A stretch of 64,000 bases of DNA. It comes from Solirhodobacter olei (GTDB taxonomy: Bacteria > Pseudomonadota > Alphaproteobacteria > Rhodobacterales > Rhodobacteraceae). The position numbers and the translations under genes were made by a program. Positions 1-7,422 of the stretch are shown here, piece after piece (position 1 is the first letter of the stretch; each line of letters starts with the position of its first letter). The DNA is taken from the NCBI RefSeq assembly GCF_004010155.1, contig NZ_RRYH01000003.1, positions 310,001 through 374,000 on the forward strand. The letters are read 5' to 3'. The notes below the pieces were generated by a model. It worked only from the letters and a program-made list of their open reading frames with translations. It had not been told where the DNA came from and did no database searches.

Positions 1-109
1 CCTGGTCTCCGACTACTGGCAATTCTTCATCGGCCTCGTCTTCGTCGCCGTCGTGCTGTTCTTCCCGCGCGGCGTGATGGGCATGCTGCGCCGGAGGGCT
101 GTGGAATGA
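1..109 (+). CDS. livM: Branched-chain amino-acid ABC transporter permease LivM, C-terminal end
   Basis: Only the last 35 codons are inside the window, read in the frame that begins at base 2 and stops with TGA at 107-109. The visible peptide has a hydrophobic segment followed by FFPRGVMGM and a basic tail, which is the usual ending of LivM-type permeases. The stop overlaps the livG start as ATGA (106-109), so the two are translationally coupled. The permease would form half of the inner-membrane channel served by LivG and LivF. The assignment rests on the C-terminal motif and on the two following ATPase genes; the substrate cannot be read from this fragment. Confidence 0.75.
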   Translation, partial: LVSDYWQFFIGLVFVAVVLFFPRGVMGMLRRRAVE

Positions 110-855
110 GCTTCCTGAAAGTCGAGAACGTCTCCAGGCACTTCGGCAACCTGGTTGCCGTGGACGGGGTGTCGATGACGGTGGAGCCGGGCGAATGCCG
201 GGCGGTGATCGGGCCGAACGGCGCGGGAAAGACCACCTTCTTCAACCTGATCACCGGGATGCTCGGCCTGACCACGGGCCGGGTGCTGCTGGAGGACAAG
301 GACCTGGCGGGGATCGACCCGACGCACCGGGTGAAGCTTGGCATGGCGCGGACCTTCCAGATCACCGAGATCTTCCCGGAGCTGACGGTGAGCGAGAACA
401 TCCGCATCCCCGTCGAGACCGCGGCGGGCCTGTCGATGAAAGCCCGGATGTCGGCCTCGCAGAGGTCCGGCGTGCGGCAGCGCATCGACCAGCTTCTGGA
501 GGAGGGCGGGCTCTCCCGGATCGCGCATCGCTATGCGGGGGAGCTGTCCCACGGCGACCAGCGGGCCACCGAGATCATGATGGCGCTGGCGCTGAACCCG
601 CGGCTTCTGCTGCTCGATGAGCCGACGGCGGGGATGGGCGATGACGAGACCCATGCCGTCGCCCGGCTGATCAAGCGGATCCACCGCGAGAGCCGCATGA
701 CCATCGTGCTGATCGAGCATGACATGCGCGTGGTCTTCAACCTGGCCGACAAGATCACCGTGCTGGCCGAAGGCCGCCCGCTGGCCGAAGGCACGCCGGC
801 GGAAATCACGGCCAACGCAAAGGTCCAGGCGGCCTATCTTGGGGGGGCGGCATGA
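106..855 (+). CDS. livG: Branched-chain amino-acid type ABC transporter ATP-binding protein LivG
   Basis: Encodes a 249-residue cytoplasmic ATPase of the LivG family, which powers uptake of branched-chain amino acids or related amides and urea-like compounds. Walker A is GPNGAGKTT at residues 36-44, the signature is LSHGDQR (usual form LSYGEQR), and Walker B is LLLLDEPTAG. The length matches the family. A GGAGGG ribosome-binding site lies within the end of livM, and the start overlaps the livM stop by four bases; its own stop overlaps livF by four bases. The periplasmic binding protein and LivH must lie upstream of the window, so the substrate is open. Confidence 0.9.
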   Translation: MSFLKVENVSRHFGNLVAVDGVSMTVEPGECRAVIGPNGAGKTTFFNLITGMLGLTTGRVLLEDKDLAGIDPTHRVKLGMARTFQITEIFPELTVSENIRIPVETAAGLSMKARMSASQRSGVRQRIDQLLEEGGLSRIAHRYAGELSHGDQRATEIMMALALNPRLLLLDEPTAGMGDDETHAVARLIKRIHRESRMTIVLIEHDMRVVFNLADKITVLAEGRPLAEGTPAEITANAKVQAAYLGGAA

Positions 856-1574
856 CCGGCTACGCACTTACGGCCGATGGGCTGCACACCTATTACGGCA
901 AGAGCCACATCCTGCATGGCGTGAGCCTGAAGGTGGCCGAGGGCAAGATCACCACCATCCTCGGCCGCAACGGGGCGGGGAAGTCGACGACGCTGAGAAG
1001 CCTCGTCGGCCTCACCCCGGCGCGGGAGGGGAATGTCCAGATCTTCGGGAAGGACACGACCCGGTTGCCGCCCTACGCGATCGCCGGGCTCGGCGTGGGC
1101 TTCGTGCCCGAGGGGCGGAAGATCTTCCCCAGCCTGACGGTGGAGGAGAACCTGAAGGTGCCCGCCGACCGTCCCGGCCCGTGGACCATCGACACGGTCT
1201 ACGAGCTGTTCCCCCGGCTGAAGGAACGGCGCAACAACAAGGGCCGGCAGATGTCGGGCGGCGAGCAGGAGATGCTCTCCATCGCGCGGGCGCTTCTGCT
1301 GAACCCGAAGCTCTTGATCCTCGACGAACCCTCGCAGGGGCTGGCGCCGCTGATCGTGCGCGAGGTCTTCAACATCGTCGTGCGGATGCGCGAGGCGGGG
1401 ATGTCGGTGCTGCTGGTGGAGCAGAACGTGCGGATGACGCTGGAGGTCGCCGACTACGCCTATGTCCTCAACGACGGCGAGATCGCCTTCGAGGGCACGG
1501 CAGCGGAGCTGTCGGCCGACGAGGCGCGGCTGCAGGAGCTTGCCGGCGTCAGCGCCGAGACCTGGGAAATCTGA
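852..1574 (+). CDS. livF: Branched-chain amino-acid type ABC transporter ATP-binding protein LivF
   Basis: Encodes the 240-residue partner ATPase of LivG. Walker A is GRNGAGKST at residues 38-46, the signature is MSGGEQEMLSIARAL, and Walker B is LLILDEPSQGLAP, the SQGLAP form being typical of LivF. It is the last gene of the liv operon: the start overlaps livG by four bases and a strong intrinsic terminator follows about 30 bases after the stop. LivF and LivG are expected to form a heterodimer under the LivH/LivM permeases. A urea transporter ATPase (UrtE) is the main alternative, because these families are close. Confidence 0.9.
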   Translation: MTGYALTADGLHTYYGKSHILHGVSLKVAEGKITTILGRNGAGKSTTLRSLVGLTPAREGNVQIFGKDTTRLPPYAIAGLGVGFVPEGRKIFPSLTVEENLKVPADRPGPWTIDTVYELFPRLKERRNNKGRQMSGGEQEMLSIARALLLNPKLLILDEPSQGLAPLIVREVFNIVVRMREAGMSVLLVEQNVRMTLEVADYAYVLNDGEIAFEGTAAELSADEARLQELAGVSAETWEI

Positions 1575-1606
1575 TCCCTAGGCGGGGGTGACGACCCGCC
1601 GGACCT

Positions 1607-1636
1607 GTGCCGGGCCTTCGGGCCCGGCACTTTTTG
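1607..1636 (+). terminator. Rho-independent terminator of the liv operon
   Basis: A perfect 10-base stem GTGCCGGGCC / GGCCCGGCAC closed by a TTCG tetraloop is followed directly by TTTTTG. It lies 33 bases after the livF stop and is a textbook intrinsic terminator on the + strand. The same hairpin lacks a T run on the other strand. Confidence 0.93.
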
Positions 1637-1659
1637 TTTCAGGGCGGGCGGTGTGGTGC

Positions 1660-1684
1660 GGTGCGCAATCAATGCGCACCCTAC
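1660..1684 (+). repeat. Dispersed GCGCACCCTAC element, copy 1
   Basis: An 8-base inverted repeat GGTGCGCA / TGCGCACC with a 5-base loop is followed by CTAC and a G-rich tail. The core AATGCGCACCCTAC recurs at 53825-53838 and 55850-55863, always intergenic and on the same strand. The rest of the gap from 1637 to 1837 holds only G/C-rich sequence and presumably the prfB promoter, which I cannot place. Confidence 0.7.
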
Positions 1685-1837
1685 GCCGGGGGGGGCGGTG
1701 AGGAGGGGCAGGGCCCGATGGCGCGCGCGCCCGCTGTTTCCGGCCCGGGGGGAGGGGCCTCGCGGCCCCCGCCACGCTTGCCCCCCGGCGGGCGAGACGT
1801 TATCTGACCGGCTGGAACCAGGACCGGGGAGAGGGCG

Positions 1838-2965
1838 ATGCGCGCCGAGATGCAGAATGTCGTCGAAGCCATCGAGAAATCGCTGGCGCTTCTGGCGCAG
1901 CGGATGGACTGGGAGACGGCGCCGCACCGGCTGGAGGAGTTCGACGCGCTGATCGAGGATGGCGACCTCTGGTCCGATCCCACCCGCGCGCAGAAGCTGA
2001 TGCGGGAGCGCCAGACGCTGCTGGACGCGGTCACTACCTACAAGTCGATCAAGGGCGAGCTTGAGGACAACACGGGCCTTATCGAGCTCGGAGAGGCGGA
2101 AGGAGATGACGAGGTCGTGGCCGAGGCCGAGGCGGCGCTGAAGGCGCTTCGGGAACGCGCCGCGGGCAAGGAGCTGGAGGCGCTGCTCGACGGCGAGGCC
2201 GACGGCAACGACACCTTCCTGGAGATCAACGCAGGCGCGGGCGGCACCGAGAGCTGCGACTGGGCCTCGATGCTGGCGCGGATGTATGTCCGCTGGGCGG
2301 AGAAGCACGGCTACAGCGTCGAGCTTCTGGACGAGAGCGCCGGCGAAGAGGCGGGGATCAAGTCCGCGACCTACAAGATCAGCGGCCACAATGCCTACGG
2401 CTGGCTGAAGTCGGAAAGCGGCGTGCATCGGCTGGTGCGGATCTCGCCCTACGATTCGGCGGCGCGGCGCCACACGTCCTTCTCTGCGGTCTGGGTCTAC
2501 CCGGTGGTGGACGACACGATCGACATCCAGATCGCCGACAAGGACATCCGGCTGGACACGATGCGGGCCTCGGGCGCCGGCGGCCAGCACGTCAACAAGA
2601 CCGACTCGGCGGTGCGGATCACCCACCTGCCTACGGGGATCGTGGTGACCTCCTCGCTGAAGTCGCAGCACCAGAACCGGGAAGTGGCGATGAACGCGCT
2701 GAAGGCGCGGCTCTACCAGCTGGAACTCGACAAGCGCAATGCCGAGATCAACGCCCAGCACGAGGCCAAGGGCGATGCCGGCTGGGGCAACCAGATCCGT
2801 TCCTACGTGCTGCAGCCCTACCAGATGGTGAAGGACCTGCGGACCGGGGTGGAAACCTCGGACACGCAGGGCGTGCTGGACGGCGATCTCGACCAGTTCA
2901 TGGCGGCGACGCTGGCGCAGCAGGTCGCGGGCAAGAGCCGGGCCGACGCGCAGGGCGAGGCCTGA
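1838..2965 (+). CDS. prfB: Peptide chain release factor 2
   Basis: Encodes 375-residue RF2, which recognises UAA and UGA stop codons and triggers peptide release on the ribosome. The peptidyl-tRNA hydrolysis motif GGQ is at residues 248-250 in [14 protein letters not shown]. The stop-codon-reading region is [21 protein letters not shown], carrying SPY where E. coli has SPF; SPY is the common alphaproteobacterial form as far as I know. The reading frame is unbroken from the ATG, so the autoregulatory in-frame UGA frameshift of many prfB genes is absent. It is a stand-alone gene between two intergenic gaps. Confidence 0.96.
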   Translation: MRAEMQNVVEAIEKSLALLAQRMDWETAPHRLEEFDALIEDGDLWSDPTRAQKLMRERQTLLDAVTTYKSIKGELEDNTGLIELGEAEGDDEVVAEAEAALKALRERAAGKELEALLDGEADGNDTFLEINAGAGGTESCDWASMLARMYVRWAEKHGYSVELLDESAGEEAGIKSATYKISGHNAYGWLKSESGVHRLVRISPYDSAARRHTSFSAVWVYPVVDDTIDIQIADKDIRLDTMRASGAGGQHVNKTDSAVRITHLPTGIVVTSSLKSQHQNREVAMNALKARLYQLELDKRNAEINAQHEAKGDAGWGNQIRSYVLQPYQMVKDLRTGVETSDTQGVLDGDLDQFMAATLAQQVAGKSRADAQGEA

Positions 2966-3142
2966 GGCCGGAACGGACGCCTGGCCCAAGGCCTGCTGCG
3001 GAACCGCGGCGGGATCGGGTCGGCGGGCCCTGGCGTTGCCGAAAGGCCTGAGATCGGATCACGGCGCAAGACAGTCCCGCGTGCGGGATATTGCCGTGTG
3101 GCACGGCCTCCCCTAGCCTGAGGCAAGGAGGAAGGGGGGAGG

Positions 3143-3928
3143 ATGACGCAGTCTCAGTCGCCGATGGCTTCGCCGGTGCCGCGGGTGCAGATGATCGCGC
3201 TCCATACCCTGACGGATGCACTGCGCCTTGGGTGGCGCGATTTCAGGCGGGCGCCGCTTTTCGGGCTGTTCTTCTCGGCGGTCTATGTCGCGGGGGGCTT
3301 CGTGCTTCTCTACGCGCTGCAGCGGGTCGGGCGCGAGATCCTGATCTTCCCGCTTGCCATCGGCTTCCCGATCCTGGGACCCTTCGCCGCCGTCGGCCTA
3401 TACGAGGTGTCGCGGAGGCTCGAGGCGGGGGAGCCGCTGCGCTGGGGCGCGGTGCTGGGCGTGGTGCTGCGCCAGAAGGACCGGCAGGTGCCGGCGATGG
3501 CGGTGGTGATCCTGTTCCTGTTCCTGCTCTGGCTTTTCGTCGCCCACACGATCTTCGCGCTGTTTCTGGGGCTTTCGGCCATGGTCAACGTCTCCAGCGA
3601 TCCGCTGGGGGTGCTGCTGAGCGGGGACGGGCTGGCGATGCTGGCGGTGGGCAGCGTGGTCGGCGCGGGCTTCGCGGCGGTGCTGTTCTCGACCACCGTG
3701 GTCGGGCTGCCGCTGATCCTCGACCGCGAGATCGATTTCGTCAGCGCGATGATTACCTCGGTCAACGTGGTGATCCAGAACCCGGCGCCGACGGCGGTCT
3801 GGGCCCTGGCGATCGCGCTGCTGCTTTTCGTCGGGATGGTGCCCGCGTTCCTCGGCCTGTTCATCGTGCTGCCGGTGCTGGGACATGCCAGCTGGCATAT
3901 CTACCGGGCGGCGCTGGCCGTTCGGTGA
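3143..3928 (+). CDS. DUF2189 family integral membrane protein
   Basis: Encodes a 261-residue membrane protein with about six hydrophobic segments spread over residues 35-260. The N-terminal region with LRLGWRDFRRAPLFGLFF and the segment FPILGPFAAVGLYEVSRRLEAGE are characteristic of the DUF2189 family, sometimes labelled cytochrome c oxidase subunit I-like without biochemical support. The start has a strong GGGGGAGG ribosome-binding site. It stands alone between prfB and the oppositely oriented bactofilin gene. Function is unknown; an inner-membrane location is clear from the hydrophobicity. Confidence 0.8.
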   Translation: MTQSQSPMASPVPRVQMIALHTLTDALRLGWRDFRRAPLFGLFFSAVYVAGGFVLLYALQRVGREILIFPLAIGFPILGPFAAVGLYEVSRRLEAGEPLRWGAVLGVVLRQKDRQVPAMAVVILFLFLLWLFVAHTIFALFLGLSAMVNVSSDPLGVLLSGDGLAMLAVGSVVGAGFAAVLFSTTVVGLPLILDREIDFVSAMITSVNVVIQNPAPTAVWALAIALLLFVGMVPAFLGLFIVLPVLGHASWHIYRAALAVR

Positions 3929-4082
3929 CACGCGCCCGTCGCGGCCTGACGGGGGCGGGGCCCTTCACCGCGCGAGGACGCCCGGGGAGGGCGGAGGAAC
4001 GGGCAGGCGGAAATGCGAGGGCCCGGGGCGCGCTGGCGATCAGCCGCACGCCTCCGGGCCCTGATGCCGGATCGGCCTTGCC

Positions 4083-4574
4083 TCAGGCGTTCGAGGCCTT
4101 GGGCGCCGCGATCGCCTTGGTGGAGGCGGCCAGCGGATCGTCCTGGCGCTGCACGGAGCCTTCGAAATGGGCGCCGCTCTCGATCGCGATGGTCTTATGG
4201 ATGATGTCGCCTTCGACGCGGGCGGTCGAGGTCAGGCGGACCTTCAGGCCGCGCACCCGGCCCACAACGCGGCCGTTCACGACGATGTCGTCGGCCACGA
4301 TCTCGCCCCGGATCGTCGCGCCTTCGCCGACGGTCAGCAGATGCGCGCGGATGTCGCCTTCGACGACGCCTTCGATCTGGATGTCGCCGGTGGTCTTGAT
4401 GTTGCCGGTGATCGTGAGGTCGGACGACAGCACGGAGGGGGCGGGCTTGGCCTTCGGCGTCGTCGGCGTCAGCTCTCCCATCGGGCGGGGCGCGGCGGGT
4501 GCGGCTTCCGCCGGTTTCTCGGTTTCGCTAGCCTGTTTCGGCCCGGGTTCGTTGATCCTGCTTTTAGAAAACAT
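4083..4574 (-). CDS. Bactofilin (polymer-forming cytoskeletal protein)
   Basis: Encodes a 163-residue bactofilin. A disordered Pro/Ala-rich N-terminus (to about residue 48) is followed by the beta-helical bactofilin domain, with spaced hydrophobic repeats such as SSDLTITGNIKTTGDIQIEG and EGATIRGEIVADDIVVNGRV, and a short tail. Bactofilins polymerise into membrane-associated filaments that position envelope enzymes. I chose the ATG at 4574 because GGGAG precedes it closely and MFSKSRI is a typical bactofilin start; the open frame extends further upstream inside the neighbouring gene. The start overlaps the end of the M23 peptidase gene by 11 bases, so the two are coupled. Confidence 0.9.
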   Translation of the reverse strand: MFSKSRINEPGPKQASETEKPAEAAPAAPRPMGELTPTTPKAKPAPSVLSSDLTITGNIKTTGDIQIEGVVEGDIRAHLLTVGEGATIRGEIVADDIVVNGRVVGRVRGLKVRLTSTARVEGDIIHKTIAIESGAHFEGSVQRQDDPLAASTKAIAAPKASNA

Positions 4575-5931
4575 AGCTCCCTGCCTTGATATAGGGGGTC
4601 GGATTGACGGGTTTGTTGCCGACGCGGATTTCATAGTGGACATGGGGTCCGGTCGAGCGTCCAGAACTGCCCATATCACCGATCCGCTGGCCGCGCGAGA
4701 CCCTTTGGCCGACGCTTACGCGGATTTGCGACATGTGGCCGTAGAGGGTTTCGATGCCGAAGGCGTGGCGGATCAGGACTTCGCGGCCATAGCCGCCGTC
4801 CCAGCCGGCATGGATCACGACACCGTCAGCGGAGGTGTAGATCGGTGAGCCATAGGCCCCGGCGAGGTCCTGGCCGGGATGGACGCTGCCCTTGCCCGTG
4901 AACGGATCCTTGCGGTAGCCGAAGGGCGAGGAATAGTGGAAGGCCGTCCTGAGCGGCAGGCCGAGCGGGATCCGCAGCGCGGCCAGGCGGTAGTCGTTGA
5001 CCTTGCGCAGGCCGTCGAGCACGCGGTTGGCGCGGTCGATGTCGAGCGCGCCCTGCTGGTCCTTGCCGGGCTGGGCGATCGGCGTCAGCGGTCCCCCCTG
5101 GCCGGCGGCGTAGCCGGAGCGGATCTCGGCGATCACCTTCTTCGGGTCGAGGCCGACGGAGCGGAAGATCTTGTCGAGCGGGGCCATCGAGGTGGCGACG
5201 GCGCGTTCGAGCTTGGAGAAGATCAGCGCGTTGCGCTGCTGGATCAGCCGGGTGTCGAGCCGGGCCTTGTCGGCCTGCGCATTGGCCACGGCGGCCTTGG
5301 CGATGGCGGCGTCGCGCGCGGCGGCGGTGTCGGAGAGCTGGGCGGAGAGCACGTCGAGCGTGGAGCCCACGTCCTTCGCCCGGCCCGCCACGGTCCGGTC
5401 GGCGCCGGTGGCGTGGGCGAGCTGGGCCTTCAGCTGGGTCACCGCGTCGCGCGCGTCGTCGCGTTCCTTGATTGTGCGGCGGAGCGTCTTCTGGATCACC
5501 TCGATCCCGGTCTCCAGCTCGCGGCGGTGGTCCTCGGACCCCAGGAGCTGGGACTGCATCTGCGAGACCTGGCTCAGCGCGGTGTTGAAGCGGGCCTGGG
5601 CGGAGGAGGCCTCTTCCGCGCGGGTGTCGCGCTGATGGGCAAGGGTGTTCAGGCGGGTTTCGTAATTGGCCTGCTCCAGCATCGCCTGGTGGCGGGCATC
5701 CCCAGCGGAGAGCGCGCCGACGAGCACGACGGCGGTGGCGAAGATGGTCCAGCAGACGAGGAGGGCCGCGCCGGTCAGCACGAAGGCCTGGGTCGACGGG
5801 CGGAGGCGGACGAAGCGGGTCTCGGTATCGGATCGGAGGAACAGGCGCTGTTCGGGCAGGACGCGGTCAAGCGCCGTGCCGAGGCGATGCGATATCCGTC
5901 CGACCACTGATCTTGCCCTGTCGTTTCCCAT
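4564..5931 (-). CDS. M23 family peptidoglycan endopeptidase with coiled-coil region (DUF5930 type)
   Basis: Encodes a 455-residue membrane-anchored hydrolase. A transmembrane segment lies at about residues 50-75, a long Ala/Gln/Glu/Arg-rich coiled coil at about 80-260, and a LytM/M23 domain at about 330-450. The zinc-site motifs are visible: HPGQD, the core LYGHMSQ and the final HVHYE, so the enzyme should be active as a D,D-endopeptidase on peptidoglycan cross-links. It is co-transcribed with bactofilin, an arrangement seen in several bacteria where bactofilin localises the peptidase to shape the cell. The start at 5931 follows a 132-base gap. Confidence 0.88.
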   Translation of the reverse strand: MGNDRARSVVGRISHRLGTALDRVLPEQRLFLRSDTETRFVRLRPSTQAFVLTGAALLVCWTIFATAVVLVGALSAGDARHQAMLEQANYETRLNTLAHQRDTRAEEASSAQARFNTALSQVSQMQSQLLGSEDHRRELETGIEVIQKTLRRTIKERDDARDAVTQLKAQLAHATGADRTVAGRAKDVGSTLDVLSAQLSDTAAARDAAIAKAAVANAQADKARLDTRLIQQRNALIFSKLERAVATSMAPLDKIFRSVGLDPKKVIAEIRSGYAAGQGGPLTPIAQPGKDQQGALDIDRANRVLDGLRKVNDYRLAALRIPLGLPLRTAFHYSSPFGYRKDPFTGKGSVHPGQDLAGAYGSPIYTSADGVVIHAGWDGGYGREVLIRHAFGIETLYGHMSQIRVSVGQRVSRGQRIGDMGSSGRSTGPHVHYEIRVGNKPVNPTPYIKAGSYVF

Positions 5932-6063
5932 CCTCGCGCGGCGGCCCCTGCCGGGCCGGGCGCATGGAACGTCAATAGCGTCGGGAACGGCCCGGTCGCA
6001 ACCCGTTTGGGCCGCCCCGGCGGGGGCTGCGGCACCTGGGAGCGCCGGTTGGCGAAACCTCGC

Positions 6064-6888
6064 CTATTCCGCGTCGTCCCCGCGCTCGACGAGCGGCCAG
6101 TAGAAATCGGGCGGCAGGCCGGCCTCGGCGCGTTTCTCCTCGTTGAAGGGGGGCTTGAGGGCGCCGTGGAAGTATTTGCGCACCAGCGTGTGGAACACGT
6201 CCTTCGGGTCCAGGTTCTCGCGGCCGCAGAGGAAGTTGAACCATTTGGAGCCGTACGCGACGTGGCCGACCTCCTCGGCGTAGATCGTCTCGAGGGCTGC
6301 GACCGTCTCCGCGTCCGCCTGCTTGCGGAAGACCTCGATCATGTTCGGGGTGACGTCTAGGCCGCGCGCCTCCAGCACCATCGGCACGACGGCGAGGCGG
6401 CCCATCAGGTCTTCGGCCGTATCCTCGGCCGCGCGCCACATGCCGGCATGGGCGGGCAGGGCGCCGTAATGGCTGCCGAGCCGTTCGAGGCAGTCGGAGA
6501 CGAGGTTGAAGTGCTTGCTCTCCTCCGCCGCGGCCTTGACCCAGTCGTCGTAGAAGCCGGGCGGCATCGGCACGTGGCCGAAGCGGGCGATGATGTCCCA
6601 GTGCAGGTCGACGGCGTTCAGCTCGATATGGGCGACGGCGTGGAGAAGCGCGATGCGCCCCTCGGGCGAGCCGGGGCGGCGGCGGGGGACGTCGCGCGGG
6701 GCGAGGAGGTCGGGCTTTTCCGGCCTTGCGGGCCGCGCGGGCGGGGTGGCCGTGCCGGTGGCGAAAGGGGCGCCGGCGGCACGCGCCGCCTGCCATTCGG
6801 CGGCGTGGCGGAGGCTGAGGGCGGTCTTGGCGCGGCCGTCGGCGGTGCGGAGCACCTCGGCCGCGCGTTCTGCAAGCGGGAGGGTCAC
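6064..6888 (-). CDS. DUF455 family ferritin-like protein
   Basis: Encodes a 274-residue protein with a ferritin-like four-helix fold. Possible di-iron ligands are in AHIELNAVDLHWD, in EESKHFNL and in EEVGHVAYG, spaced as in rubrerythrin-like proteins. I chose the GTG at 6888 because it overlaps the stop of the upstream peroxiredoxin gene as GTGA (6885-6888) and gives the family's usual N-terminus VTLPLAERAAEVL. The family's substrate is unknown. Translational coupling to a thiol peroxidase suggests a link with oxidative stress or with iron and peroxide handling, which is inference. Confidence 0.85.
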   Translation of the reverse strand: MTLPLAERAAEVLRTADGRAKTALSLRHAAEWQAARAAGAPFATGTATPPARPARPEKPDLLAPRDVPRRRPGSPEGRIALLHAVAHIELNAVDLHWDIIARFGHVPMPPGFYDDWVKAAAEESKHFNLVSDCLERLGSHYGALPAHAGMWRAAEDTAEDLMGRLAVVPMVLEARGLDVTPNMIEVFRKQADAETVAALETIYAEEVGHVAYGSKWFNFLCGRENLDPKDVFHTLVRKYFHGALKPPFNEEKRAEAGLPPDFYWPLVERGDDAE

Positions 6889-7346
6889 AGGGCGCGCACC
6901 GCCTCCAGCACCTCGTCGGCATGGCCTGCGACCTTCACCTTGGGCCAGACGCGCGCGACCTTGCCGGCGCCGTCGACAAGCACGGTGGTGCGGGTGATGC
7001 CCATGAAGGTCTTGCCGTACATCTTCTTCTCGCCCCAGGTGCCATAGGCCTCGCAGGTGTCGCCCTCGGCGTCGGAGACGAGCGCGATGCCCAGCGAATG
7101 CTTGGCGACGAACTTGTCGTGCGATGCGACCGGGTCCTTGGAAATGCCGATGACCACGGCGCCGGCGGCCTCGAACTCTGCCGCGCGGGCGGTGAAGTCG
7201 AGCGCCTCGGTGGTGCAGCCGGGGGTGTCGTCCTTCGGGTAGAAGTAGAGGACGACCGCCTTCGGGCGCAGGGCGGACAGGGTGACGGTGCCGCCGCCAT
7301 CGCGCGGCAGGGTGAAGTCGGGCGCGGTTCCGCCGATTTCGAGCAT
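6885..7346 (-). CDS. bcp: Thiol peroxidase, PrxQ/BCP family
   Basis: Encodes a 153-residue peroxiredoxin that reduces hydrogen peroxide and organic peroxides. The peroxidatic cysteine is C44 in DDTPGCTTEALDF. The second cysteine found five residues later in E. coli BCP is replaced by a non-cysteine; another cysteine at residue 98 (GDTCEAYGTWGEK) is the only alternative resolving residue. It is the first gene of a two-gene unit with the DUF455 protein and is divergent from the large YhdP-like gene, with a 76-base shared upstream region (7347-7422). Confidence 0.92.
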   Translation of the reverse strand: MLEIGGTAPDFTLPRDGGGTVTLSALRPKAVVLYFYPKDDTPGCTTEALDFTARAAEFEAAGAVVIGISKDPVASHDKFVAKHSLGIALVSDAEGDTCEAYGTWGEKKMYGKTFMGITRTTVLVDGAGKVARVWPKVKVAGHADEVLEAVRAL

Positions 7347-7422
7347 GGCAGCCTCTTTTGACAGTCAGGTGATGCAACTTGGTGTTTTAGCTGGTTTCGG
7401 ACAAAGATAAAGACGAGCAGCA

